NCBI GenBank assembly: GCA_004791255.1
Contig: SRUQ01000018.1
Span: forward strand, 5,685-48,242
Length of the DNA: 42,558 nucleotides
DNA from: a bacterium M00.F.Ca.ET.205.01.1.1
Lineage (GTDB): Bacteria > Pseudomonadota > Alphaproteobacteria > Rhizobiales > Rhizobiaceae
Reading direction: 5' to 3'
Positions 24,347-32,593 of this stretch are shown one piece after another. The notes below the pieces were generated by a model. That model was not told the origin of the DNA and made no database searches. It was given only the letters and a program-made list of their open reading frames with translations. Made by a program: the position numbers and the translations under genes. The stretch's first letter is position 1. Each line of letters starts with the position of its first letter.

Positions 24347-24967
24347 ATGGCGCGACTGACGCGCGAGCAGAGCCAGGCTCTGACACGCGAGAAGCTTCTC
24401 ATGTCGGCGAGCGAGGTCGTGGCGCGCGACGGGTATTCCGGCGCGACCATCGAACGTATCGCCGAGGAAGCTGGGTATTCGAAGGGCGCCTTCTATTCGA
24501 ACTTCGAAAACAAGGAAGAGATATTCCTGCAATTGCTGGAGCTTCACGCAGGTGGTGACGTGGTTGAACTCACCACACTGCTCGATGGTGTCGATGATCC
24601 AAAAAAAATCATCGACGCGATGTGCAACTGGGCCAACCAGCGTGCGAAGGACAAGCGCTGGGGAACGCTTGCCATCGACCTGTTGCGGATTGCCCGTCGG
24701 GACAACACGCTCGAAGACCGGCATTTGCGCTTGTTCAGGGATCAGTGGGTGGGGCTGGGAAAGCTCTTGTCCGGGAAGCTTTTTCCCTATGGTGGATCCG
24801 ACATCGAACCGCTTTATGTCGGCGGCGTCGTCCTCGAGTTGATCTATGGCGGCCTGTCGAGCTTCATGAAGGACGATTCGCCGGGCGAAATGGTGAGGGC
24901 CACTCTCACGTCGATGCATGAGGCCCATCTCTATCGGCATGCGAAGCGTCCGGCAGCCCGCGCTTAA
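24347..24967 (+). CDS. TetR family transcriptional regulator
   Basis: 206 residues from the ATG at 24347, which has AAGGA 6 nt upstream; another ATG at 24326 overlaps the operator and lacks a ribosome site. The DNA-binding domain is at about 10-58 (SASEVVARDGYSGATIERIA, EEAGYSKGAFYSNFENKEEI). The rest is the ligand-binding helical domain. It is probably a repressor released by the pathway substrate or an intermediate. Its own promoter and three other promoters in the cluster carry the same GATACC/GGTATC palindrome. Its TAA stop overlaps the stop of the convergent FAD monooxygenase gene within CTTAAG. Confidence 0.93.
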   Translation: MARLTREQSQALTREKLLMSASEVVARDGYSGATIERIAEEAGYSKGAFYSNFENKEEIFLQLLELHAGGDVVELTTLLDGVDDPKKIIDAMCNWANQRAKDKRWGTLAIDLLRIARRDNTLEDRHLRLFRDQWVGLGKLLSGKLFPYGGSDIEPLYVGGVVLELIYGGLSSFMKDDSPGEMVRATLTSMHEAHLYRHAKRPAARA

Positions 24968-26562
24968 GCCACCGCGTCAGCGCCTCGCGTCATCGGCGCT
25001 GCTGCACCCAGCATGACCTGCAACCGATCGACCAGCAACTCGGCCTCGCGAGCATCGCCAGCCAGACCGAAGACCACGCGGTCGGGCCGGACCAGTACGG
25101 CGCGCGCGCCTCTCAGCCTGAGCCACTCCGCAAGCACACGTTCTTCTTCCACCAGAAACGAAGGATAAGACCGTTCCTGCGCGATATGGTGGACGGCAAT
25201 TCCCGCCCGTCGCGATTTGTCGAGCAGGGTGGGCGAGGGGTCCATGTCGCCGACGATCAAGATCTGGAAGCAGGGCGGCAGGGCATCATCGAGCCGCATG
25301 CGGCCGAAAGGCCCGACGATCCATGGCTGCGGACAGGGTTCGCCGACTCCTGTTCCAGGTCGCCCTTCGAAGCTGAGGGCGATCAGCCCATGACGAATCG
25401 GCGGAAAGAGGTTCTGCCGGACCTGGACGCCCTGGCCGGCGCGCACGGCTTCCAGCATCTCGGTGTCGCGAGCGCTGGCTTTTGCCGGATCGAGCTCGCA
25501 GATGACCTTTCCGAGCCGCTTGGTGATTTCGATGACTTCGCGCACGAGTGGTTTGCGCTCGGCCTCGTAGCTGTCGAGCAGACGCTCCGACCCGCCGCCG
25601 ACCACATGGATGAGCTTCCAGGCAAGATTGGCCGCGTCCTTTATTCCCTGCACCATCCCCTGCGCCAGAAACGGCGGTGTCATGTGACAAGCATCGCCGG
25701 CCAGGAAAACACTGCCCACCCGCCACTGCTCGGCGACGAGAGCGTGGAAATTGTAGGTCGCCGAGCGCCAGAGCTTTGCCTGGTCCGGCCGCAACCAGGA
25801 TGAAAGCAGGTCCCAGATCCGCTCCGGCCGGTTGATCTCCGCCGGATCTTCGCCCGGCAGGATCATGAACTCCCAGCGTCGCAGCCGGTCTGGCCCGCAA
25901 ACATAGGTGTGCGGGCGCGCGGGATCGCAGAACTGGACGTTGGTCTCGGGCAGCGATGCGTTCGCATCCTCCAGCATCATGTCGACGACGAGCCAGGGCT
26001 CGTCGAAGTCGAGGTCCTCCAGCGCGATGCCCAGAGCACGCCGGATGAAGCTGTTGGCGCCGTCGCACGCGACGACGTAGCGCGGGGCGCGCTGTGTCAG
26101 TTCGCCGCTCTTCTTGTCGCGAAGCGTCAGCACCGGCCTTTCGGGTCTGTCGAGCCCGACAAGCTCCATTGCCGTGCGCAGCGTCAGGTTGGGGAACCGC
26201 CCGGCGTTGGCTCGCAAGGCCCGTTCCAACTCAGGCTGAAGGAAGGTCAGATAGGGCGGCCAGGCGAGCGGATAAGGTTCGGCGGGGGATTCGAAGCGAC
26301 GCAACAATGCGCCATTGGCCGATCTGTATTCAGAAGGGCAGTAAGACCCCGTCGCCTTCGCAACAGCATCGGCAGCGCCGATGTTCTGGAAGATGCGCAT
26401 CACCTCGTGGTCCATGCCGATCGCGCGAGGCAGCGCGTAAACGTGCTCGGCGGCGTCGATTCCTTCTACGCTGATGCCGGCAGCCGCAAGGAGATTGCAG
26501 AGCGTGATACCGACCGGGCCGAGCCCGATCACGACGACGTCCGCTTCAGCCTGTGTCTTCAC
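24964..26562 (-). CDS. Class A FAD monooxygenase (MhpA/PheA-like aromatic hydroxylase)
   Basis: 532 residues starting at a GTG at 26562 behind GGGAGGATCAG. The FAD motifs are in order: VVVIGLGPVGITLCNLLAAA near the N-terminus, VACDGANSFIRRALGI (the DG motif) at about 163-178, and FLAGDACHMTPPFLAQGM at about 282-300 (the GD motif). The C-terminus holds a thioredoxin-like domain. This is the layout of 3-(3-hydroxyphenyl)propionate hydroxylase and related enzymes that add a hydroxyl next to an existing one on a phenol, using NAD(P)H and oxygen. The true substrate is unknown. It is the last gene of the FAH-VOC-hydrolase-Ldh2-hydroxylase operon. Confidence 0.9.
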   Translation of the reverse strand: MKTQAEADVVVIGLGPVGITLCNLLAAAGISVEGIDAAEHVYALPRAIGMDHEVMRIFQNIGAADAVAKATGSYCPSEYRSANGALLRRFESPAEPYPLAWPPYLTFLQPELERALRANAGRFPNLTLRTAMELVGLDRPERPVLTLRDKKSGELTQRAPRYVVACDGANSFIRRALGIALEDLDFDEPWLVVDMMLEDANASLPETNVQFCDPARPHTYVCGPDRLRRWEFMILPGEDPAEINRPERIWDLLSSWLRPDQAKLWRSATYNFHALVAEQWRVGSVFLAGDACHMTPPFLAQGMVQGIKDAANLAWKLIHVVGGGSERLLDSYEAERKPLVREVIEITKRLGKVICELDPAKASARDTEMLEAVRAGQGVQVRQNLFPPIRHGLIALSFEGRPGTGVGEPCPQPWIVGPFGRMRLDDALPPCFQILIVGDMDPSPTLLDKSRRAGIAVHHIAQERSYPSFLVEEERVLAEWLRLRGARAVLVRPDRVVFGLAGDAREAELLVDRLQVMLGAAAPMTRGADAVA

Positions 26563-26604
26563 CTGATCCTCCCGTCGCTCCGGCCGTCATGGGCCTTCAC
26601 GACA

Positions 26605-27642
26605 TCAATTGAGGAAAGCCGGCACAGCGAGCCCCAGCCGCATGGCGGCTTCTTTGAGGTTCTTCGCCGTGCCGTTCGCCAGGGGGATGCCGTTGGCAAG
26701 GCGTTCCCGCTCGATCTCAAAGCCGCGTTCGCCTGGTAGTCGCACGCTATCGACGCCGGCCACCGGCTCGAGCTTGTGAACAGCGGCCGCGAGATCCCCC
26801 ACCGCCGAGAGGAAGGCCGATGCATCGCCGAACGCCGCCGGATCGATGGCGAGCGCCAGGCCGTTGAAGCCGCCCTTCGCCTCGCCGCCCAGGAACGGCG
26901 CGATGACGGCGTTGCCCACCAGCACGCTCGACAGGATCTCGATCATCAGCGACAGCCCCGATCCCTTCGGACCGGCCATCGGCAGGATCGCCGCCACATC
27001 ATGCGGATCCCTTGTCTCGGCGCCATTGGCATCGATGGCCCAACCCAGGGGGATGGGGCTGCCCGTATCCTTCGCCGCCATGATCTTGCCGAGCGCGACG
27101 GCGGCCGTGGACATGTCGAGCACGATCGGATCAATCCCGTCAGCTTGCGGTACGGCGATCGACAGCGGATTGGTCGAAAGCGCCTCGCCCTTGGCGCCGA
27201 AATAATTCATCAGCGGCCGCGACGCGGTCATGACTATGCCGATCAGCCCCCGTCGTGCGAGATGGGTGGTGAAATAGCCGATCGCACCCGCATGGGAGAT
27301 GGCGCGGGCGCCGCACCAGCCGATACCGAAGGCTCGCGCCAGATCGGCGGCTTTGCCAGTCGCGTGCATCATGGCAACGGCGCCGGGCGCTTTGCCGTAG
27401 TCGAACACGCAGGTCGCGCCAAACTCCCGAACCGGTTTCGGCTGCTGGCCTGGGTGCACGACGCCGGTCTCGATCATCTCGACATAGCGCGGCACTCTGA
27501 GAACGCCGTGCGAGTCCGCGCCGCGCAAATTGGCCCACACCAGCAACTCTGCGGTCTGGACGGCCTCGTGCGACGTGTAGCCGGCGGCTGCGAGAAGCGA
27601 GCTCGTGAAGTCGATGAGCTCGGCCTTTTGGGCGACGGGCAT
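26605..27642 (-). CDS. Ldh2 family malate/lactate-type dehydrogenase
   Basis: 345 residues from the ATG at 27642, which has AGGAG 8 nt upstream; the ATG at 27648 is only 2 nt from that site. Family hallmarks: LVWANLRGADSHGVLRVPRY near the N-terminus, RAISHAGAIGYFTTHLARRG with the catalytic histidine, STNPLSIAVPQ, VLDMSTAAVALGKI and PMAGPKGSGLSLMIEIL. The Ldh_2 fold uses NAD(P)H to reduce or oxidise 2-keto/2-hydroxy acids such as malate, ureidoglycolate or 2,3-diketogulonate. Here it may reduce or oxidise a 2-oxo acid from ring cleavage, which is inference. It lies 30 bp after the hydrolase gene. Confidence 0.9.
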   Translation of the reverse strand: MPVAQKAELIDFTSSLLAAAGYTSHEAVQTAELLVWANLRGADSHGVLRVPRYVEMIETGVVHPGQQPKPVREFGATCVFDYGKAPGAVAMMHATGKAADLARAFGIGWCGARAISHAGAIGYFTTHLARRGLIGIVMTASRPLMNYFGAKGEALSTNPLSIAVPQADGIDPIVLDMSTAAVALGKIMAAKDTGSPIPLGWAIDANGAETRDPHDVAAILPMAGPKGSGLSLMIEILSSVLVGNAVIAPFLGGEAKGGFNGLALAIDPAAFGDASAFLSAVGDLAAAVHKLEPVAGVDSVRLPGERGFEIERERLANGIPLANGTAKNLKEAAMRLGLAVPAFLN

Positions 27643-27672
27643 CTGCATGTCTCCTGTCCTGGCCGTTTGACC

Positions 27673-28554
27673 TCACGCTGCGGGCGTTGCCGGGAAGAAT
27701 TTTTCGAGCCAGCCCTTGATCATTATCTTGGTGCGCGGCGCGTCCTCAGGCGCCAGTGGGAAGTGAGCGGTGCCGCTGATCAGCATCAACTCGGCCGCCT
27801 GTCCTGCCTTCTCGAACAGGCGGATCGACTGCTCGGTCGGCGTGATGATGTCGTCGGCGGTGTGGAAGAACAGGGCCGGCCGGGGTGCGATGTTGGCCAC
27901 GACATCCTCGGCCCGAAAATTCATCATGCTCCATGCCGTCTCTGTCGGGATTTCCATGATCGCCTTGGGGGACAGGTTCTTGCGCAGCTCCTCCGGGATC
28001 GGCACGGCATCGAAGCGTGAGATCCACAGGCTCTCGCCCGTCTGCCGCTTATGCTCGCGCCCCTTTTCCAGCAGGCCCGTGAAACGCTCCCAGGCCTCGG
28101 GCGTCGGGTGCTGGCCGCGGAACTTGCGCTCGCCGTGTCCCCAGCCGCATGAGGAGATGACGCAAGCGACCCGTTTGTCGACGCCGGCGGTGTAGACCGA
28201 GACCGCGGCGCCGAAGCTATGGCCGGTGATCCCGATGCGTTTGGCGTCGATCTCGGGCCGGCTGGCAAGGAAGGTGAGCGCGTTCTTGGCGTCGGCAACC
28301 TGGTCGAAGCAGCGTACCTGCGCGCGTTCGCCCTCGCTTTCACCGCAGCAACGGAAATCGAAGCGCAGCGCCGCGTAGCCGAACTTTTCCATCATCTCCG
28401 CCTGGATCTGGGCGTGCGACTCGTCCTTGGAGCCAACAAAACCGTGGCAGACGATGAAGGCCGGCAGCCTCTCTCCGGGACGGTGGGTATCCGGGATGTG
28501 GAGGACCGCCGACAGCTTCAGGCCGTCCGATTGGAATGTCAGTCTTTCCTGCAT
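27673..28554 (-). CDS. Alpha/beta hydrolase (DLH/S15-like)
   Basis: 293 residues from an ATG behind AGGAGATCGCT. The nucleophile elbow is GITGHSFGAAVS (serine at about 113). The catalytic acid is probably in FFHTADDIITP and the histidine in SGTAHFPL. The oxyanion region is FIVCHGFVGSKDES. This layout is that of dienelactone-hydrolase or X-Pro-dipeptidase-like enzymes. It is not the short C-C-bond hydrolase type of MhpC, so it may act on a lactone, ester or thioester intermediate. It sits between the VOC dioxygenase and Ldh2 genes in one operon. Confidence 0.88.
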   Translation of the reverse strand: MQERLTFQSDGLKLSAVLHIPDTHRPGERLPAFIVCHGFVGSKDESHAQIQAEMMEKFGYAALRFDFRCCGESEGERAQVRCFDQVADAKNALTFLASRPEIDAKRIGITGHSFGAAVSVYTAGVDKRVACVISSCGWGHGERKFRGQHPTPEAWERFTGLLEKGREHKRQTGESLWISRFDAVPIPEELRKNLSPKAIMEIPTETAWSMMNFRAEDVVANIAPRPALFFHTADDIITPTEQSIRLFEKAGQAAELMLISGTAHFPLAPEDAPRTKIMIKGWLEKFFPATPAA

Positions 28555-28654
28555 AGCGATCTCCTGTGGGCAGCGACGCGCTCAAGCGGAAGCTGCTTCG
28601 ACTTGGCCTGCTCGTTCGATATGAAAGCGCGGCGAGGCGGACGCGCCTCGCCAG

Positions 28655-29554
28655 TCAATCGATCCTGGCGAACGGGGAATGATGCTCACGCCATTCCTGC
28701 GGGGCGGGGGATCCCCAGACATTCATCTGGCGCACGTTTCCCGGCCGCTCCAGATTGGTGATGACGTTGGGGACGAAGTGCGCGTCGTCGGCGACCGTAT
28801 GCATAGCGCCGGAGCACTCGACCATCGCGCCGCTGGCATCCAGATAGTAGGCGTAGGTGTTGTCGCCAGGGCGGTGGCGGCCCGGCCCCCACATCACCTG
28901 GCGATCAAAGCCGTCGAGAATGTCGCCCAGCCGGCAGTAGTCGCTGAAATGGTTGAACTCGAACGAGTAATGGTGAAGCCCGACCGGACCATTTACCAGG
29001 CCGAGAATGTGGTGCTGGCGGTTGCCGCCATGCATCCAGCTGAGTGCCTCGTTCACCATCCGCTCGGTGAGCTGCATGCCGCAGATCTCAGTGAGTTGCC
29101 GCCTGGTGGCGACGGGGGCCGGCGTGACCAGGTTGATATGATCGATCCGTCGCGGCTTAATGCCGTTGGTGAGGTAGCGCGGATTGTACATGTCGTCGCG
29201 CGCCGGGGTGTGGACCTCGAAGCGCAGCCCCTCGGGCGTCGCGAAGGTGACGCCGGCATCGCAGCAGGAGAGGCTGGGCTCGCGCGACAGAATCCGGCAA
29301 CCGGCGCCGTCGACACGCGAGGCGGCCTCGGCGACCGCCTCGGCGGTCAGGGCCTCGAGCCCGATCGTATGGCAGGAATTCTCATCGGCCTGGACAAGCA
29401 CCAGCTCGGCCATGCGGCCATTCGAGCTCAGCCACGTCACCTCCGGCGTCTGCCTGGTGACCCGCAGACCGAGAATCTCCGTCGAGTCACGGATCATCGG
29501 CCCGACGTCGCGGACATTCAGTTTGATGTGGCCGACCCCAAACACCAGGTGCAT
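28655..29554 (-). CDS. VOC superfamily extradiol ring-cleavage dioxygenase
   Basis: 299 residues from the ATG at 29554, which has GAGGAG 7 nt upstream; an ATG two codons earlier has almost no spacer. Two VOC modules are visible. The C-terminal one carries the probable iron ligands H139 (RIDHINLV), H194 or H195 (GLHHYSFEF) and E246 (AMVECSG), with Y236 and H227 nearby as expected for type I extradiol enzymes. The N-terminal one starts GVGHIKLNVRD. Such enzymes open catechol rings next to the hydroxyls. The substrate is unknown. It is the second gene of the operon, 91 bp after the FAH gene. A TTTCGAAA site lies upstream. Confidence 0.88.
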   Translation of the reverse strand: MHLVFGVGHIKLNVRDVGPMIRDSTEILGLRVTRQTPEVTWLSSNGRMAELVLVQADENSCHTIGLEALTAEAVAEAASRVDGAGCRILSREPSLSCCDAGVTFATPEGLRFEVHTPARDDMYNPRYLTNGIKPRRIDHINLVTPAPVATRRQLTEICGMQLTERMVNEALSWMHGGNRQHHILGLVNGPVGLHHYSFEFNHFSDYCRLGDILDGFDRQVMWGPGRHRPGDNTYAYYLDASGAMVECSGAMHTVADDAHFVPNVITNLERPGNVRQMNVWGSPAPQEWREHHSPFARID

Positions 29555-29629
29555 GAGCATTCTCCTCTCGCGGCCGTAACACGGCCCCTGGTCACTCTCT
29601 TAGATCAATCGGCGAGCTGGTGCAATGAT

Positions 29630-29637
29630 TTTCGAAA
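29630..29637. promoter_or_regulatory. TTTCGAAA motif upstream of the VOC dioxygenase
   Basis: The palindrome sits in an AT-rich stretch (29624-29640) inside the 91-bp gap between the FAH and VOC genes. Same core as the sites at 30533 and 30675. The regulator is unknown. Confidence 0.4.
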
Positions 29638-29645
29638 TTAATATA

Positions 29646-30500
29646 TTATTGCGAAATAGTTGTGCGCACGGGAGGATCGGCAGCGACCGTGTTCTGCAGC
29701 GTTCCAATGCCCTGGATATCGATCTCGACCGTATCGCCCGGGAACAGGAACTCCGGTGGATTGCGGCTGGCGCCGAAGCCAGAGGGTGTGCCGGTGACGA
29801 TGACGTCACCGGGATCGAGCGGAGCAAAGGTCGAGATGTAGGAGACCAGCCAGGGCACATCGAAGATCATCTGGTCGAGCGTGATCTGCTGCTTCACCAC
29901 GCCATTGACCCGGCTCTCAAGCCTCAGCCGCTTCGGATCCGGGATCTCGCGCGCGCAGACCATCCATGGGCCGAATGCGCCGCTATGGTAGAAGTTCTTG
30001 CCCGGCGTGAACTGGCTCGAATGCTTCTGCCAGTCGCGGACACTGCCCTCGTTGAAGCAGGCATAGCCGGCAACATGGGCTATTGCCTCGGCTTGCGTCA
30101 CTTTGTGCGTGCGACAGCCGATAATCACCGCAAGCTCGCCCTCGAAATCAAGCTTGTCCGACGCTGCCGGCTTCAGGATGGCGCCGCGATCGCCGATCTG
30201 TGCCTCGGCATGGCGCATGAACAGGAGCGGATACTGCGGCGCTGCCTTGCCTTCTTCGCGAAAGTTGGTGGCGATGCAGAAGATCTTGCCCGGATTGGGA
30301 ATCGGAGGAAGCAGGCTGACATCGGCGAGCCTCACGGCCTCGAGATCGCCTTCGGGTGGAGTGAGATCGGGAAAGCGGTCTGCCAGATAGGCTCGGAGAT
30401 CCCGCGTCGCGCCGGCGACGGTATCGAGCCGCAGGACGCTGTCGCCATCGATGATCCCGTAGCCCGGACCGGAGCTGTCAATGAAGGAAGCGAATTTCAT
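29646..30500 (-). CDS. Fumarylacetoacetate hydrolase (FAH) family protein
   Basis: 284 residues from an ATG behind GGGGGTTCAA. The FAH fold signature is present: NPGKIFCIATNF, KLDFEGELAVIIG with metal ligands E120 and E122, then FNEGSVRDWQ, where the third ligand is E151 instead of the usual Asp. FTPGKNFYHSGAFGPWMV and TGTPSGFGAS follow as expected. The family includes acylpyruvate hydrolases and isomerases or decarboxylases of 2-hydroxy-dienoates. Its place next to an extradiol dioxygenase suits hydrolysis or isomerisation of a ring-opened acid. It is the first gene of the operon and has a TTTCGAAA palindrome in its promoter. Confidence 0.92.
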   Translation of the reverse strand: MKFASFIDSSGPGYGIIDGDSVLRLDTVAGATRDLRAYLADRFPDLTPPEGDLEAVRLADVSLLPPIPNPGKIFCIATNFREEGKAAPQYPLLFMRHAEAQIGDRGAILKPAASDKLDFEGELAVIIGCRTHKVTQAEAIAHVAGYACFNEGSVRDWQKHSSQFTPGKNFYHSGAFGPWMVCAREIPDPKRLRLESRVNGVVKQQITLDQMIFDVPWLVSYISTFAPLDPGDVIVTGTPSGFGASRNPPEFLFPGDTVEIDIQGIGTLQNTVAADPPVRTTISQ

Positions 30501-30532
30501 TTGAACCCCCGTACGCGAACGTCATAGACTTA

Positions 30533-30544
30533 ATTTTCGAAAAT
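30533..30544. promoter_or_regulatory. ATTTTCGAAAAT palindrome upstream of the FAH gene
   Basis: Perfect 12-bp palindrome, 33 bp before the FAH start. Likely operator of an unidentified regulator controlling the FAH-to-hydroxylase operon. Confidence 0.5.
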
Positions 30545-30674
30545 AAGCAACCGGCTAGGCCGGAGCCTTTTGGCGGGCGAGACGAGGATTTACGCCTAAG
30601 CCAGAGGGTTTGAAGCCTTGGTGCCTGTCATTAAGCGTCCGCTATCATGATGACTTTACGAAAAACAATTGATA

Positions 30675-30682
30675 TTTCGAAA
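30675..30682. promoter_or_regulatory. TTTCGAAA motif upstream of MDR paralog 2
   Basis: TATTTCGAAAAA context at 30673-30684, about 100 bp before the GTG of the second MDR gene, with a TTTACGAAA variant just before it. Same core as the sites at 29630 and 30533. Confidence 0.4.
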
Positions 30683-30780
30683 AAAATGTGCGAGCTACGG
30701 AACCGGACCTCGGGAGGAGGCCCCGCCCGCGTGCCGATTGCGTTCGGCCGCGCTGGCTTGAGTGAAAGGGAGATATTCAC

Positions 30781-31902
30781 GTGACAGCAATTCCGGCGAC
30801 GATGAAGGCCGCGCGCATGCATGAGGTGGGCGGGCAACTGAAGATCGAGGATGTGCCGGTCCCGCAGCTCGGTTCGATGGATGTCCTCGTGCGGGTCCGC
30901 TCCTGCGGCATCGTGCCGAACCTCGCCAACATCCTGGCCATGTGGCCGACCTGGTTCCCGCATATGCCGCAGCCGCCGCTGCCGGCTATCTTCGGACTGG
31001 ATCCTGCCGGAGAGGTCGCAGCCGTCGGTAGTCAGGTCCACAATCTCAAGGCCGGGGACCGCGTCTACGTCAATCCGGGCCGCTCCTGCGGTACGTGCCG
31101 GCACTGCCGCCGCGGCGACACAATCGCCTGCCGCCACTATGCCTTCCAGGGCTATTTCGGTTTCAGCCACGAGGCGCTGCAGACATTCGGGGATTATCCC
31201 GTCGGCGGCATCTCGGAATACATGGCGGCGCCGGCCTCGGCGATCGTGGCGCTCCCCGACAATATGGCCTTCGACCAGGCCGCCCGCCTGGGCTACATGG
31301 GCACCGGCTACTCGGCCCTGAAGAAGGCGCGGGTCGGCCCCGGCGACACGCTCCTGGTCAACGGCATTTCCGGCACGCTCGGCATCTCCATCGCCGTCTT
31401 CGGCCCGGTCTTCGGCGTGAAGAAGATTCTCGGCACCGGCCGTGACCGCAAACTGCTCAAGGAAATCGAGGCGCTGGCGCCCGGCATTATCGAAACGTAT
31501 TCGCTGGATGACGGCTTGCCTGATGAATGGGCGCGCTCGAGGACGGCCGATGGCGAAGGGGTCGATGCCTTTATCGACTGCAATGGGCCGGGGGCGCCGC
31601 ATGAACCCTTCCTGGCCGGGCTGAAGGCATTGCGCCGCGGTGGCGTCGCGATCGATATCGGCGCCGTCATGGGTGCGATCCCCATCGACGTACATATGAT
31701 GATGGACCGCAACCAGCGCCTCATCGGTTCGGCATGGCTGACCACCGCGGAAGGCCAGGAGATGGCCGACCTCGTCGGGAACGGCACGGTCAGCTTCGAC
31801 CTTCTCGAAACGCAGGCCACGCCGATGGAGAAAGTCAACGAGGCCATCTCCGGTATCGCCCAGCGCCATGGCGGTTTCTCGAATTTTGTCATCCATCCGT
31901 AA
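30781..31902 (+). CDS. MDR family zinc-type dehydrogenase, atypical active site (paralog 2)
   Basis: 373 residues starting at a GTG at 30781 with AGGGAG 8 nt upstream. It is the paralog of the MDR at 22552-23661: CGIVPNLANI replaces CGxCHTD, FGLDPAG replaces GHE, and the structural-zinc cysteines are C103, C106, C109 and C117 with the same 2-2-7 spacing. The Rossmann motif is NGISGTLGISIAVFG. Both end with the same GSAWLTTAEG and NEAI-G pattern. The two copies flank the catabolic operon and probably act on related intermediates. The reaction is unknown. Confidence 0.88.
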   Translation: MTAIPATMKAARMHEVGGQLKIEDVPVPQLGSMDVLVRVRSCGIVPNLANILAMWPTWFPHMPQPPLPAIFGLDPAGEVAAVGSQVHNLKAGDRVYVNPGRSCGTCRHCRRGDTIACRHYAFQGYFGFSHEALQTFGDYPVGGISEYMAAPASAIVALPDNMAFDQAARLGYMGTGYSALKKARVGPGDTLLVNGISGTLGISIAVFGPVFGVKKILGTGRDRKLLKEIEALAPGIIETYSLDDGLPDEWARSRTADGEGVDAFIDCNGPGAPHEPFLAGLKALRRGGVAIDIGAVMGAIPIDVHMMMDRNQRLIGSAWLTTAEGQEMADLVGNGTVSFDLLETQATPMEKVNEAISGIAQRHGGFSNFVIHP

Positions 31903-31916
31903 TTGCGGACTTCATA

Positions 31917-31939
31917 GTATCTTGATACCAAATGGTATC
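31917..31939. promoter_or_regulatory. TetR-type operator, site C
   Basis: GTATC-TT-GATAC followed by the full GATACCAAATGGTATC at 31924-31939, so three half-sites as at site B. It precedes the cupin gene by 26 bp. The 16-bp element has perfect six-base arms. Confidence 0.65.
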
Positions 31940-31965
31940 TATAATTTGTCTTGGGAGGATTGCAT

Positions 31966-32508
31966 ATGAAGATTCGCCGCGTCGTCACCGGCAAGAACGC
32001 CGAAGGCAAATCCGTATTCATCAGCGACGGCAGCTCGCCGCGCGAGATGGCGCTGCAGCACACGCCCGGCTTCGTCTCCTCGCCGCAGTGGACGATCGAC
32101 GCCACGCCCGATCTCACCAGGGTGGGTGGCGCCGACCCGATGGCCAGCGAGGGCACCATGCTCGCTTCGGTCGGTGGCTCCGTCTTCTGGATGATCACCT
32201 TCCCACCGGACAGCGTGATGATGTCGGGCGACTGGAAACCGGAACTGGCGGGCCCGGAGCACCTCAAGGCCGCGCCTGGCATCGCCGAGCGCTTCGAAAT
32301 GGACAATCCCGGCATGCACCAGACGCCGACCGTCGACTACGTCACCATCGTCAAGGGCCGGGTCGTGCTTGAACTCGACGACGGCAAGTCCGTCGAACTC
32401 AAGCAGGGCGACACCGTGGTGCAGCAGGGCGCGCGCCATGCCTGGCGCAATCCCTTCTCCGAGCCGGTGACGATCTCGGTCGTCATGCTCGGCGCAAGGA
32501 CGCAGTAG
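31966..32508 (+). CDS. Cupin domain protein
   Basis: 180 residues from the ATG at 31966 behind GGGAGGATTGCAT. A single cupin barrel at about 105-175: metal motif 1 is MHQTPTVDYVTIVKGRVVLE and motif 2 is KQGDTVVQQGARHAWRNPFS. The N-terminal half (FISDGSSPRE; SVFWMITFPP) is typical of a family common in soil bacteria and related to the cupin BLL6423-like group. Possible roles include ring-fission dioxygenase, isomerase or tautomerase; a tautomerase would fill a gap before LigJ. None is proven. It lies under a strong copy of the TetR-type operator, so it is probably co-regulated with the MDR-ligJ-ligK operon. Confidence 0.88.
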   Translation: MKIRRVVTGKNAEGKSVFISDGSSPREMALQHTPGFVSSPQWTIDATPDLTRVGGADPMASEGTMLASVGGSVFWMITFPPDSVMMSGDWKPELAGPEHLKAAPGIAERFEMDNPGMHQTPTVDYVTIVKGRVVLELDDGKSVELKQGDTVVQQGARHAWRNPFSEPVTISVVMLGARTQ

Positions 32509-32528
32509 AGCGGCAGCCGGCGCGGCGG

Positions 32529-32541
32529 GGGCGTTTCGCCC
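32529..32541 (+). terminator. GC-rich hairpin after the cupin gene
   Basis: GGGCG-TTT-CGCCC in a GC-rich stretch between the convergent cupin and LysR genes. Short stem and no T-run; possible weak terminator. Confidence 0.3.
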
Positions 32542-32593
32542 GGGGGCCTCTCCGCCGGGTGCCGCGTCTTGCGCCCCGTTGCCTGCCTGTTCG

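Noticed and set aside
26776..28020. Open frame of 414 codons, plus strand
   Set aside because: Antisense to the Ldh2 and hydrolase genes, very rich in Arg and His.
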